Counted from the stretch's first letter, positions 1 through 10,337 are shown. The stretch: DNA of 64,000 nucleotides from Rhytidiadelphus loreus (GCA_947034895.1 OX344764.1:43381348-43445347), one strand, 5' to 3'. The notes: generated from the letters alone by a model not told the origin. A program made the numbers and translations.

Positions 1-1300
1 CCATTGATTTTCGTTGTATCCCTTACAAGGAATTGAAGTGTGCCTCAATGTAAATGACTCATCGGGTACATCATAATGAGGTTTTCCAAACACTCATTGA
101 ACTCAAGTGCTACATTTATGGGGTTTTAAAAACACTCATGTTAGTGAAAGCCAAATGAGGATTATTTGAAGGCATGGACTAATATTATATTCCAAGTACT
201 AACTACTAGTAGGTATTCATGAGCAACCATATAAATTTTGTATGAGTGCTTCCATTGTTTTTAGTGTTCCAATAATGGGATTGCCATGAAAGAACATAAA
301 TTTCACAACATGATTTTTTTTTTTTAAGTGCATTGCATATACTGCAATGATTCATTTTATAGTATATTGTTGTCGTTCTACACGTTAAAGGTACAAAAAC
401 ACACTTATGATTCTTCCATGAACCTCAAATATTTAAATTTGGTATTATAGGTTAATGTAGTGATTAAAGTATTTGGAATACTTGTTACTTTTACATCTTT
501 TTTCTGCATTCTATAACGTAGAAATACTACACTCACATATCTAAATAAGGAGTTTACAGATACTAGACTCACATACAAAATCTTTTTTTTAAAAGACCTA
601 TGATCCTCTATAGTTTTTAAGTGCTTGAATTTTAAATTCAAACAAATGAATATGGGAAAGAAGAAAAATTCAATTTGTAGAAGTTATAAAGCATGTGAAG
701 ACCTTTGGTATATGATACTTTTAGGATTGGATTGTGCATAAAAATTTGAAGCCTAAATAGAAATCAAACATGATTTCAGAAATTAATCACTTATGTTTTA
801 AGTTACTTCAAGTATTCTACATTCTATCATATTAATATGAAAAAGAAAGAAAAATATAGAGGATCATGGCTCTTTTGAAGTAATATGAAGATTTGCAATT
901 CTTATAAATTTGTTGACTATGAAAAAAATGTGAAGCCTATGTGGACTGTGGAATACTTATAATTCACTATTTATGTATTGCCACGTACGTATACGACCCA
1001 CAACTAAATGATTCCAACAATTATAAATCCTTAGGATATTTGTTTCTTCCATATCGTTTTCATTATTTCATATACAAATTCCATGAGTTCATCATTTTGT
1101 AAGTCTCTTAGATCATTTCAATTCTCCAAAATATTTGCATGATGTCAAGAAATTGCTAGAAAGTCTATGTTACGATTTTTTATTACAAAGAACATTTCAA
1201 TTCTCCAAATATTTGCATGAATATCAAGAAATTGATAGAAAGTCTATGTTATGATTTTTTTTTAACAAGAACATGTGTATTCTACATTATGGAGACCTTG
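1..1300. other. AT-rich spacer with no gene
   Basis: Sequence rich in A/T runs with stop codons in every frame. The only ORF is a short low-complexity one with no recognisable domain. Apart from a local tandem duplication near the right end, nothing stands out. Confidence 0.6.
1114..1273. repeat. Two-copy tandem duplication, about 80 bp unit
   Basis: Copy 1 (1114-1192) and copy 2 (1193-1273) both run from CATTTCAATTCTCCAAA through TTTGCATGA and AAAGTCTATGTTA to a T-run and ACAAGAAC. They differ by a few substitutions and 1-2 base indels. The duplication lies just before the telomere-like motif. Confidence 0.8.
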
Positions 1301-1314
1301 AATCCAATAACCAG

Positions 1315-1343
1315 AACCCTAAACCCTAAACCCTAAACCCTAA
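1315..1343 (+). repeat. Interstitial telomere-type repeat (CCCTAAA)4
   Basis: Four perfect head-to-tail plant telomere units. Such short runs occur as telo-boxes in plant promoters and as scars of break repair. GC content rises just downstream, where the putative leader of the DUF7869 gene begins, so a promoter-element reading is plausible. It is not a chromosome end, since unrelated sequence lies on both sides. Confidence 0.75.
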
Positions 1344-1840
1344 GATCATCCATTCAAAAAAGGACCAGAATTTTCGGCACTCCATAAGGTCAAGAAGGAC
1401 TGAACTTGCATTCTGAAAAGGACTCAACAGTTGCTTTCCCAAATTTCAGTCCATGTTAAATGTACGGATCCTAAACCAGGAATGCGTTTACTTTTCGGCA
1501 CTATTCATCTGCGTCTTATAGGGAAAAGATATTCCTCTCCAGATTTGGCCCGCGACTTTAAGCGGTAGCCGTTTCAAATGACTTCCACCTTTTCCCGCCG
1601 AAAACATCCCGCAAATGTGCGATGCTCTGTCTCCTCAGAACTAAAAGTTTTCCGTGCCATTCTTGAGTTCGGCATTTGTGTCTCTAGCCATTATTCTTGA
1701 CGCCGTTCATCGAGGTTCGCAGCTTTCTTCTAACGTCGCCTTCCATTTTGTTGATTTTCGTCCATTTTTGTAGCTCTCATTGATACGCTAGTGTTTGGAG
1801 TTTGACTGAACGGTAGCTCATTCTCAGTTCGGGAATTCAG

Positions 1841-3209
1841 GTAGGTCTTCAGATCTCGAAGTGAATGCATTGTACCACGCAGAGGTTTCGCATTTCCTGA
1901 TTGAACATTTATGTTTTCCAGTGCTCTGGTCAGGTGTCGGAATGGAAGATTTCAGCGTAGAATTTACAGTACTCTCATTGCATTTTTCCAACTCCCATTG
2001 CATTCTTCCAATCCCTCACACAGTATTGTACGCATCGTACCGCACAGTGGTTTCGCAATGCTTGAGTGAAAGGTACGGTTTTGGAGTAATCTAACGAAGC
2101 CTCGTAATGGATATGGCACTAAAATATTACTCCATTTGCATTATGGGTTTCCAATCCTTCACATTGTGTGTATGGTGGACTTCACGTAATACTCACAGAG
2201 TAGTTTTCAGTCCTCCGGTAATTACTCCGGGTTTTCCGGAAGAATGATTGTTAATCGGGAATCATACAAATTCAATCCAAAAATTTCAGTCTGAAATTCA
2301 ACTCGACTCGAGTTAAAAACATCACCGCAGCTTAACAGTAATTAATAACTCTGTATCCAGTTCAACTCGGCTCGAGTTGAATATCGCCTCCCCTAATGAA
2401 TTTAATATATTACCTGTAATTAAAGTAATATAAGTGCACCACTGTTTACGTACTATTTAACTCGGCTCGAGTTGAAAAGGTACCTTCAGATTGTGATTTG
2501 GTTTTTGTGAAAAAAGATGTTGATAATACCCATCCTTGATAATTATTAATGGATGTCCTTTTTTAACTCGATTGGAGTTGAAAGACTGACCTGAATACTG
2601 TGATGTTATGAGGGTCATTTGTAATATGAATTTTTTTACGATCTTAATTTAATGAAGATTGTACGGATTGAACTATGACACCTGGATAATAATTTATAAT
2701 CAGTGACTATAGTGGTCAGCATGTGAGTGACGATTCTAACTTTACAGTTTCGAGATATATGACTCTCAGATTGTATTCATTTCAAATGAATTTTTAACTC
2801 GATGCGAGTTGAACTTTGAAATCATATTCATTCCTCTGAATATTAAAATTTCAAAATATTCATCGAGGACAATCATAACTTAGAGATACAGGAAAGAATG
2901 GACACAATATGAATAAATAACATTATTATTGTTTTTTGTACCTAATTATCTAGAGTTGAAGTATTTTTTGGCTGAGGTAATTTTTTTTTTCCTGAATTCT
3001 GGTGTTTGATGAATTATTTTTTTATACAGAATATTGTGTTCGTATTTACGAACTGTATTCTATTATTCGGAGGTTTGAATGGTATCATTATTTTCTGGTA
3101 GTTCAACTCGGGCCGAGTTGAATTATGTATACTTTGGTGTCTTCCTTCTTCTAAATGTTTTCTGGTATGTCTTGTTCTGGTCCACTCAGTGTCTGCTGTT
3201 TTTTTACAG
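1841..3209 (+). other. Putative 5' leader intron of the DUF7869 gene
   Basis: A good donor (CAG|GTAGGT at 1841) follows a GC-richer stretch (about 1490-1840) that looks like promoter and leader. A T-rich tract ending in ACAG at 3209 is a good acceptor, six bases before the ATG at 3215. The interval has no long ORF but holds six copies of the AACTCG-N3-CGAGTT palindrome. The splice assignment is inferred from sequence signals only. Confidence 0.45.
2297..3122. repeat. Cluster of six dyad-symmetric motifs, AACTCG-N3-CGAGTT
   Basis: Copies lie at 2297-2317, 2361-2381, 2456-2476, 2562-2582, 2793-2813 and 3102-3122. Each has six-base arms AACTCG and CGAGTT, usually extended by TTY and RAA, around a three-base spacer that varies (ACT, GCT, GCT, ATT, ATG, GGC). 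The fourth copy has one arm mismatch (GGAGTT). Conserved arms with a free spacer are what a dimeric DNA-binding protein would select. They sit upstream of a mobile-element-like gene, so transposase-binding subterminal repeats or an operator array are both possible. Confidence 0.85.
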
Positions 3210-3214
3210 ACGTA

Positions 3215-6049
3215 ATGGAGAACGGAATGATGGTGGTGCCAGAGTACTCCTCCAATGAAGGCGAGATTCACAATGATCCAGAGGAAACTTTCAATATTCC
3301 AGACTGTGAGGGTATCCCTTGAAGGCTTTGGATGACGCAGGTCGTCATCCTTCACAATGTGGATGGTTTGCCTGTAGCGGAGGGGATTTGCCACAGTGTG
3401 AACTCCGACCTTGTCCTTGGTTCTGACGGCCCCCTCGGAGATTCTCATATCGCGGTTCACATATCTAAATCGCTGCGTCCTAAAGATGTTCCAGTGGATT
3501 GGAGGTATTCTCTCCGAGCTTGGCCTATCGAACGTGTGTTCTTGAATGGATCAAGTCTTTGCGATCATGAACTTCGTGACGATTACAATCGTCGGGAAGC
3601 TAGTCGTGCACAAACTTCTTCTACAAGCTCGAGACCATATACAACCTCTGTCAGGAATCCTCGTCCGGAAACGTGTGTGAAGGCCAGGGACTTGCTTACT
3701 CAAGAGTCCATCAATTTGGTGTCGAGCAAAACTTGCTGCTCCAGCAATTGCATTCAACCTTTTCCAAGGGAGAAGATTCGTGCGTTCCGTGAACGCATGT
3801 ACCACAACTCAACGTTCGAGTTCCGGTACCACATGAAACTAGATGTTCATCGTCAAGTCCATCGTGATGCCCAGGGGAAGAGAGTGGTCACTATCGAAGG
3901 AATTGATGTTTGCCTGGCAGCATGGCGACATATTGTTGGTGTATCGGAGACAACATTCCATCGTTTCCAAGGATTCGCTGCGAGAGGTGATCAAGCTCAA
4001 CCTCATGGAAACTTCGGTACACAAAAGCCTAGGAATCATACTGTGCAAGCCACCGCGACGTTGAAGTGCCTACTTGATAAGTCGGCGGATCACATGCCAC
4101 ATCGCACGTTCACTCTTCCATCTGGAGAAAAGAAAGTGTCCATGATCTTGCCGGCTACTTTCACATGGAAAGAAACTATTCCTGAGGTCAATGCAGCAAA
4201 TGCTATGTTCGGACTTAAAGAAGTTTCAGCTTCTAATGTCAGTAAGATTAGGAAACTGAACTTCCCTGAATTCAGTGCCAAGAAGCCAGGGGACAATTTT
4301 GCTAGATGTTCAAAGTGTGATCAACTACAAACTTTGAGGAGGACCGCCGTTCGTGGTTTACAAAGGAAGTGGACTCATCTTTTAGACAAGTATCTGGCGA
4401 AGGCTCGAGCACATCGAGATCAATATTACGCAAATCGCTACAAGTCAAGCGCGTATCCTCACGAATGCTTGACAATCATGCATGACAAAATGGATCACGC
4501 AAAAACGGCATCCCCTGTGTTCTCTCACAAAAGTAAACAACTGGACGGGCTCATGAAGTTACCGGTTTCTGTGACAGGTATGATTGCCCATGGACACGGT
4601 GATGTGCGTTATGCTCATTATGGTTTAGACGTTTTCCTTCACGACTCAAACTACACGGTAGGGTCGTTAGCAAAACTCTTTCGAGATCTTGAGCTTCCAT
4701 CGAAGTATTCCTCGCGGGAATTGTTTGCTGGATCCGGCTCGGCTCCTCTATTTCGTGCTGTGTTACAAGGATCAGATGTTTGCAAATCTTCGCTTCGTCC
4801 ACAACCCGAAGTTCCAATTCTTCCCACTTCTCTTCCTCCGGTTCTAAATGTGCAAATGGACAACGCCACGGGAGACAACAAGAATAGATTTGTGTTTGCG
4901 TTCTGGTCCCTTCTTGTTGCTAAAAAGGTCTTCCGTGAGGTCTACGTTAGTTTCATGTTGGTTGGGCACACGCATGATGACATAGACGCCTTGTTTGGGA
5001 GGTGGAGTATGCAGTTGAAAAAAGAAAACTTCCCTACCATTCCATCTCTCATGAAGTCCTTCATGGATGTGGATTCTGTACCTACAATTCCTCACCTTAT
5101 TGAGGAGGTGCCAGATTTTAAAGCCTTCATAGAAGGTTCCATTTTGGATGGAGAGGAGGCACTTGTTGGCCATACGAAGGCACAACAATTCAAGTTTTAT
5201 CTGAACTCCGCAGGGGTTCCGGTTATGAAGTTCAAGCACTATTGCACTGATAGTGATTGGCTCCCTGAGGAAGGTGGAGGGATCAAATTATGGCGAGAGG
5301 ACACTGAAGGACGTAGTCTTTGGCCTCGAGGAGACCTAGAGCCTGTAGTCCATCTCCCAATGTGAAGTTTGGATGAGATCTACAAAGGGTTATCAGGCTT
5401 CATCAAGTATTGGGAAGCATTGTGCAATGAGGATGGCAGTGGAGAATACCGGAGAAGGTTTGAACACTTAGTGTTCTATTGGCGGGCGGTGAATGCGGCC
5501 TTGAAGGACCCAATTGAACCATCAGCTGTGTTGAAGGACGGCTTTTGGCCTTCTACTCGCGTGGAGACGACAGAGGAGGATGAACTTGATGACGATGGTG
5601 AGGTTCGTGAGGAGTTTGCTGAAGATGATGCTTTTGTAGGGCAACTCCGCAATCGTCCATTACCATCTTTTCATGTGGCCCGTGATGTTTTCGAAGGGTA
5701 CTTTGTGGCCGTTCGGCCAGCGGATGGAGATGCAAAGCCGATATGGATCGCGCGAGCATTGTCTGATCCTTTTGCAAACCCAGATCATCCTAACTGTGTA
5801 TTGATTCAATACTTCCGACCCACATCACGTGAGCGAACTATTCAAGAATACTATACTAGGTGGGATTCCACTAAAGGATTGCGTTGGAAAGTGGACGAGA
5901 CCCAGAACCCAATTTGGGAAGAAACAAATTCACTGGTGACGGTCTGGAAGTCAAGGGTGAAGAAGGACACAATTGAGTGTGTCCTTAAAATACCGTCTGC
6001 TCAGATCAACGTTATCAATGGTAGGTTGTCTGCGTACAATTCCGATTGA
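3215..6049 (+). pseudogene. DUF7869-type mobile-element protein, interrupted by two in-frame TGA codons
   Basis: One frame runs from the ATG at 3215 to the TGA at 6047, about 945 codons, broken only by TGA at 3320-3322 and 5363-5365. The longest open part starts at ATG 3332 and gives 677 residues. Counting from there, visible features are CCSSNC near 134, a CSKC zinc-knuckle-like motif near 325, DKMDHAKTASP near 384, MDNATGDNKNR near 508 and VGHTHDDIDALFGRW near 543. The last three match the signature of the DUF7869 family, common in plants and animals and often found in repetitive copies. I infer a mobile-element origin with a possible RNase H-like fold. The part after the second stop (5369-6049, 226 residues) is acidic in its first half and matches nothing I recognise. 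No intron is needed to keep the frame. Either stop could be a single C-to-T change from CGA. Confidence 0.75.
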
Positions 6050-6361
6050 AGATAGACGACTTGGCATAGACGGCATTCAAGTTTTCATATATTGTATTTA
6101 CTATTCTTATTACATGTGCTATTGTTTTGTTTTGTTCTTGCATAACTAAGAAGGATTTTAAATAATCGATTGTACTTGATTTAGATTAGATATATAGATT
6201 GCAGTTTTATGATTTGATTTTGTAGTATGAAGTCACTTGTGCAACAAGTCTCTTTTTACATTCTATTCAATATATCTTTTATTACTTTATTTATAAAGTT
6301 CTCTCTACTCTTTATGTTTCAATTCAATTTCCATATTTATTGACTTTGTATATGTCATTTG
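6050..6361. other. AT-rich 3' flank of the DUF7869 gene
   Basis: T-rich sequence after the last stop codon, with no ORF. It may contain the 3' untranslated region. AATAAA is not obvious, but variant plant signals are plentiful. Confidence 0.4.
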
Positions 6362-6620
6362 AAAAAAAATTAGAATTGAGAAAAGGTGGTAGTGGATAAC
6401 ACCACTTTTTATTCTGTTAACGTGTGAAGCACTTGTCACAATTTCGGATAGGGGGCTAGTTGGTTGTTACAACTTTCCTGCCTGCAAAGCTCACTTAGCA
6501 GTACCAAGTCATGTATTTCTTCAAGTCGCTCATACGAGTTCAATGAGAATCGAACTCGGACCACTTGAATGAGAAAAACAACCCCTTCCAACCAACCGTT
6601 CGGCTCATGACTTGGTGTTC
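6362..6620 (-). mobile_element. tRNA-derived SINE-like sequence
   Basis: Read on the minus strand, an A-box-like TGGTTGGAAGG (complement of 6584-6594) is followed about 37 bases later by a B-box-like GAGTTCGATTC (complement of 6547-6557). This is the internal RNA polymerase III promoter arrangement of tRNA-derived SINEs. The sequence then runs about 180 bases to a T-rich end near 6362. An 11-base inverted pair (ACCAAGTCATG at 6501, CATGACTTGGT at 6604) spans the head. I could not fix target-site duplications, so the borders are approximate. Confidence 0.5.
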
Positions 6621-6815
6621 AACTCTAGAAACAGTAGGCTCTTATATCAAAAATCACTTTCCTCTCTTTCTACTATATATTGTACTGTGACACTGTAAAC
6701 TCCCATTTTAATGAAAATTACAACTTACAACCAAAGAATTGAGTTCCAATCAACTTAACTCGACATGAATTGTGAAGCCTAAAAATAGACAACATTATTT
6801 TGGGAGGCTCCCAAT

Positions 6816-6836
6816 CTCCCATTTTAATGAATATGA
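6816..6836 (+). repeat. Left copy of a 21-bp direct repeat
   Basis: Begins CTCCCATTTTAATGAA and is identical over 21 bases to 10555-10575. A diverged partial copy lies at 6699-6720. The two exact copies bracket the acidic ORF and the FCP1-like gene. Confidence 0.8.
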
Positions 6837-6876
6837 CCCTTAGGGTGCCTCCAGTTCAACAAAAGGCAAGGAGAGG

Positions 6877-7746
6877 ATGACGAATGCCGAGGAAGCCGCC
6901 ATCCAGGGATCTCGAAGAGATGTCGCCATAAACATTGGAGAGGATGAAGGCGACGAAATCGAGAGAGAAGAGGAATGGAAGGACCTTGCAGCCGAAATCA
7001 TTGGGGACTTGCTTCCCCAGGGGACAGGCTTGTTGGAGGGGGTCCCCGCCTCTAGCGATATGAGGGGTTCCTCGGATACCTCGGCGCAGATGCATGCCAC
7101 GCCTCGTTCCACTCAGCCGGAGGGGACTCTTGTATCCAGTAGGCGCATGTCCAAGAAGAGGAAGAATCCCGAGCCTGCATCAGTCCCCGATAACCAAAAA
7201 TCGGTGTATAATGAGATACGGGAAGAAAACCGAATTGCGAGGGAGGAGATGCGGGAGGAAAACAGAAGGGCCAGAGAGGATAATATGCAGTTCTTTAAGG
7301 ACATCGTCGCCACCCTCCCGCAGTTGATGGTGTCAACCGTGAGGCAAATCCACCCGGAGCTTCTGCTAGCGGTTGCGCCATTGCAACAAATGTCTCCGAC
7401 AGAGACATCTTCACGACTCATGCTCGGCAACCGGCCTCACACATCAACTGACAGTGCCAGGCAACAACCGACGTCGTCCCCGAATCCGTCACATAATACG
7501 ACGGCATCCGAGGGTGTGTTGCCGGAGCCAACTCCATCCTCCCCCGCCACAGACCCAGAAGATGATGCGGCTGAGCAGGATCAAGAGGTCGAGGATGAAG
7601 GTCAACTGGACATGGCAGAGGACTCAGCCGAAATCCCATTCGATCTTGAGACCGAGGATGTAGTGGACAGGACCCCGACGGAAGGGGTACATGCGGAACA
7701 GTCACAGGACCCTGTGACTGATGCTCCTCCAAGTTGTTCCTCGTGA
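6877..7746 (+). CDS. Hypothetical acidic protein with a short charged coiled coil (289 aa)
   Basis: The ATG at 6877 follows an in-frame TAG at 6841, so this is the first possible start. The protein opens with an acidic stretch (GEDEGDEIEREEEW near 21-34). It then has a basic KKRKNP cluster near 90, a highly charged heptad-like segment near 110-135 (repeated REEMREENRRAR-type residues) and a short hydrophobic stretch (LPQLMVSTVRQI). The tail is Ser/Pro/Glu-rich and looks disordered. I recognise no catalytic domain. The layout resembles the C-terminal halves of some transposon-encoded Myb/SANT-like partner proteins, but no Myb repeat is visible. An AACTCG-type palindrome follows the stop by 18 bases. 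It could be a separate gene or a 5' exon of the FCP1-like gene: a weak donor at 7733 would join in phase to the exon at 7921. Confidence 0.5.
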   Translation: MTNAEEAAIQGSRRDVAINIGEDEGDEIEREEEWKDLAAEIIGDLLPQGTGLLEGVPASSDMRGSSDTSAQMHATPRSTQPEGTLVSSRRMSKKRKNPEPASVPDNQKSVYNEIREENRIAREEMREENRRAREDNMQFFKDIVATLPQLMVSTVRQIHPELLLAVAPLQQMSPTETSSRLMLGNRPHTSTDSARQQPTSSPNPSHNTTASEGVLPEPTPSSPATDPEDDAAEQDQEVEDEGQLDMAEDSAEIPFDLETEDVVDRTPTEGVHAEQSQDPVTDAPPSCSS

Positions 7747-7763
7747 CTTCTCTTAGCATGTAT

Positions 7764-7784
7764 TTCAACTCGACTCGAGTTGAA
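7764..7784. repeat. Seventh copy of the AACTCG-N3-CGAGTT palindrome
   Basis: A perfect copy with spacer ACT, lying between the acidic ORF and the first recognised exon of the FCP1-like gene, 4.6 kb from the nearest upstream cluster member. A decayed copy may lie at 6755-6775, where only the left arm is intact. Confidence 0.85.
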
Positions 7785-7920
7785 GCTCCTTCCGTTGTGC
7801 GTGTATTAGTTTGACTAGCACTAACACTTTTAGTTAGTTCTAGGGTAGGCCAACCACACGCATTTTGTATCATTTTCTCCTCTCGTGAGACATTGTAATA
7901 TATTTTTTTTCTTACCGCAG

Positions 7921-10337
7921 CATTGTCGTATTCAATTTCCACAGTCGCAGGGTCTGAATGTCTCGACTTTGGTGCTCCATGTCTTGGGCCTGTTATGGAT
8001 GACTCTCCACCAGAGGCGTCTTCTTCGTGTCCTACGGTTGATCAGGTTCACGATGATCTTCTCCCTCAACACGATGCAGAGGTTCTCGAAGTCATCCCCG
8101 ATGTCGTGGAGGTTCTCGAAGTCATCCCTGATGTCGTGGAGGTTCTCGAAGTCATCCCCGATGTCTGGGAGGATCTCGAAGTCATACACAAAGTGGCGGA
8201 GGTTTCAATTGATGTTGTTCCTTGCGGTGAACAAGAAGATCCTCAATCGTCTCCTCGAAATGCTTCGCTGGAAGATGCGGTAAGTACTTTGCCATCTTTG
8301 TAGTGTTGTGCATGTTGTGGTGGCTGACCTTGGCTCGAACTTCAGAATATTGATTTTTTGTTCGCCTCATCGATGTGTTCTCTAGTCTGTTAAGCCCCAC
8401 TTCGGTGTATCCTTCGCAATTGAATTTGACCCGGTTTAATTTTGGATGTGTCTCTGTTCCTTATGAACAGGGGACCAGTGAGGGAGTCGTAGGTGATATT
8501 GGGGCGGATGTGCATATTCGTAGTCCGTTCACATCCAGATTCAATAAGAAGTGGCTCAATGTCGTTTTGGATCTGAATGGACTTCTTTGCTTTTGTGATG
8601 ATATGAGATATCACATAAAAGAAAGGAGAGTGTGCTCTCTTTATGAGGTAGTCCCGAGAGCGGAGAGGTTCATCTTCCCGATGGAAAGGGTCACTTTCCG
8701 ACCCCATGTAAGAAGGTTCGTGCGGGAGTTGACCTCCTTCGCGAACGTCGTAATCTGGAGCTCCATGGATCAATGGTATGCCCAGCTCACTGTTGATTTT
8801 CTCTTCCACGGCCTGACACCCCCTTCGGTGTCCTCGGCCAAGAACAATGTACCGTCATGAAATCGAGAGACGGGAATGGCATGCTAAAGAACTACAGGTT
8901 GAGGGGATCGCGCAAGGACCTGTTTTTCAAGCCATTGGAGAGGTTGTACAAACTAAAGGGGTCCATCTTCACGCCGGAGAATACTATAATAGTGGACGAC
9001 AGCCCAAAGAAACACTTCATGAATGATCCCTCGAACGTAGTGCTCCTAGACTCGTGGTGTTTTGTCGGAAAGGGGTCGAGAGACGGGGTTCTCATATTTG
9101 AACTCCTGCCTTGGATTAGGAGACTGCATGTAGAGAGGCCGTGGGAATTTTTTTCTTTCCGTAGAGACAATGCTGTTGGGGGGATTCACCTCAAGCATCA
9201 TCTCGACCAATCCATGTACAGGGAACTTCAGAGGGCGCTCGCGGTCTCCAATAGACTTCGTACTAAACGGAAAGTGGATGATTTCGGGCGTGTCATTCCT
9301 TTGATGGAACTACGCACGACGCGCGCAACGAAGCGCAAGGAGCTCACCAAAGAAGACATCTATTTCCGTCCTTGTCCGCCTCCGGAACGATCAACGATGT
9401 CTATAGGAAATCTAGAAATTTGTAGACAACGTAGTTGTGGTAAGAGGGTACACCTTAAAATGTAATTATTATTGTCAAATAAAATAAAATGAAATTCATC
9501 ATTCATATTTGCACTCGATTATTTTTGTGTTGTGCCCAGGAGTTTAGAAATGCTGTGGCCCCAGTGATTCGGCATGTCATGTACTCCGAGGCCACTGCAC
9601 AGTCGACAATGGATTTTTCAATGATGGGCATAGACGATGGCGTTGTTGATAGTCCTCCTAATGGAGGGAAGTGCCCCAAAGTAATGCACTCTCCATCTCC
9701 TCTAAAATGTCGTTCACAAACAACAAGGGATCGGCCTGTTGTCAATTTGGAAACGCAGAGGAAGCTCTACAGTGAAGAAGCGGGTGTGGTGGCCTTCATG
9801 GAGGTGTGTTATCAGTGATTGAGTGGAATGTTTCAGCAATTGTGTCTGTCTTTATCGTTCGCATTGTAGACATTGTGGGTAATGAAAGTCTTATTTTCTT
9901 GGTTTTGGTAGGTGGAGGATTCAATGCCTATATCTGTTGCCATGTTGGACAACACTTCCAAAGGCGTCAAGAGTATACCATTGGAGAAGCGGTATGCAAT
10001 AGCTGAAGTGGAGAATTCAATGCCTAAATCTATTGCCATCACGGGTAACACTTCCAAAGGCATAAAGAGTATAGAGTTGGAGAAGCGGAATGCAAGAGCT
10101 GAAGATGCACTGCCTCGTCTGTCATCTTTGGATATCGTAAAATGGCAATGCAAAAGAAATGATGGATTGCCTCCTCTTCATTTTAGAACTCCTACGTGGG
10201 ATGCTTGGGAGCTGAGGTCCTTAAAGAAACAACGGCGAGAGATTGCACAACAATTATCTGCTAGGGGTACAGGATATAGTCGAGGGCCAGAAATATTGAA
10301 GGCAATGCAAATATTGAGGAGTAGGTCACAGTCATAG
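7921..10337 (+). CDS. FCP1/NIF-domain (HAD-superfamily) phosphatase-like gene, probably disrupted
   Basis: Proposed exons are 7921-8279, 8471-9439, 9540-9803 and 9912-10337, with GT-AG introns between. The first junction (GCG|GTAAGT to AACAG|GGG) and the third (GAG|GTGTGT to GGTAG|GTG) keep phase. The second does not: exon 2 ends in phase 1 but only a phase-0 frame is open at 9540. Exon 2 carries the HAD/FCP1 core: LDLNGLLC (motif I), FRPHVRRFVREL, VIWSS (motif II), then FFKPLERLY (motif III Lys) and IIVDDSPKK (motif IV). The second motif I aspartate, the usual general acid, is Asn, as in some plant DLNGLL-type members, so catalysis is doubtful. The domain is split by a shift near a C5 run at 8818-8826: frame 2 before it, frame 1 after, with family-like residues on both sides. 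The last exon is basic. Possible roles are nuclear protein dephosphorylation or a non-catalytic scaffold. Confidence 0.65.
8079..8198 (+). repeat. In-frame 30-bp tandem repeat (four units)
   Basis: Units at 8079, 8109 and 8139 are near-identical and a fourth at 8169 is diverged. They encode a ten-residue repeat of EVLEVIPDVV type. Because the period is a multiple of three, the frame is kept. The repeat lies in the acidic region before the phosphatase-like domain. Confidence 0.85.
9912..10103 (+). repeat. In-frame 96-bp duplication in the last FCP1-like exon
   Basis: 9912-10007 and 10008-10103 encode two 32-residue copies sharing the pattern V-E-(D/N)-S-M-P-x-S, NTSKG(V/I)KSI and LEKR. The frame is preserved through the duplication, which argues that this exon was translated when it duplicated. 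Confidence 0.85.

Noticed and set aside
1315..1343. Chromosome end or subtelomere
   Set aside because: Only four units, with unrelated non-telomeric sequence on both sides.
3014..3460. 148-residue minus-strand frame overlapping the DUF7869 gene start
   Set aside because: It overlaps the DUF7869 reading frame on the other strand, has no domain, and ends in compositionally biased residues. The same applies to the other minus-strand frames between 3551 and 5239.
5363..5368. Selenocysteine or RNA editing as an explanation for the internal TGA codons
   Set aside because: Land plants lack the selenocysteine pathway, and their C/U editing is organellar. Decay by point mutation is simpler.
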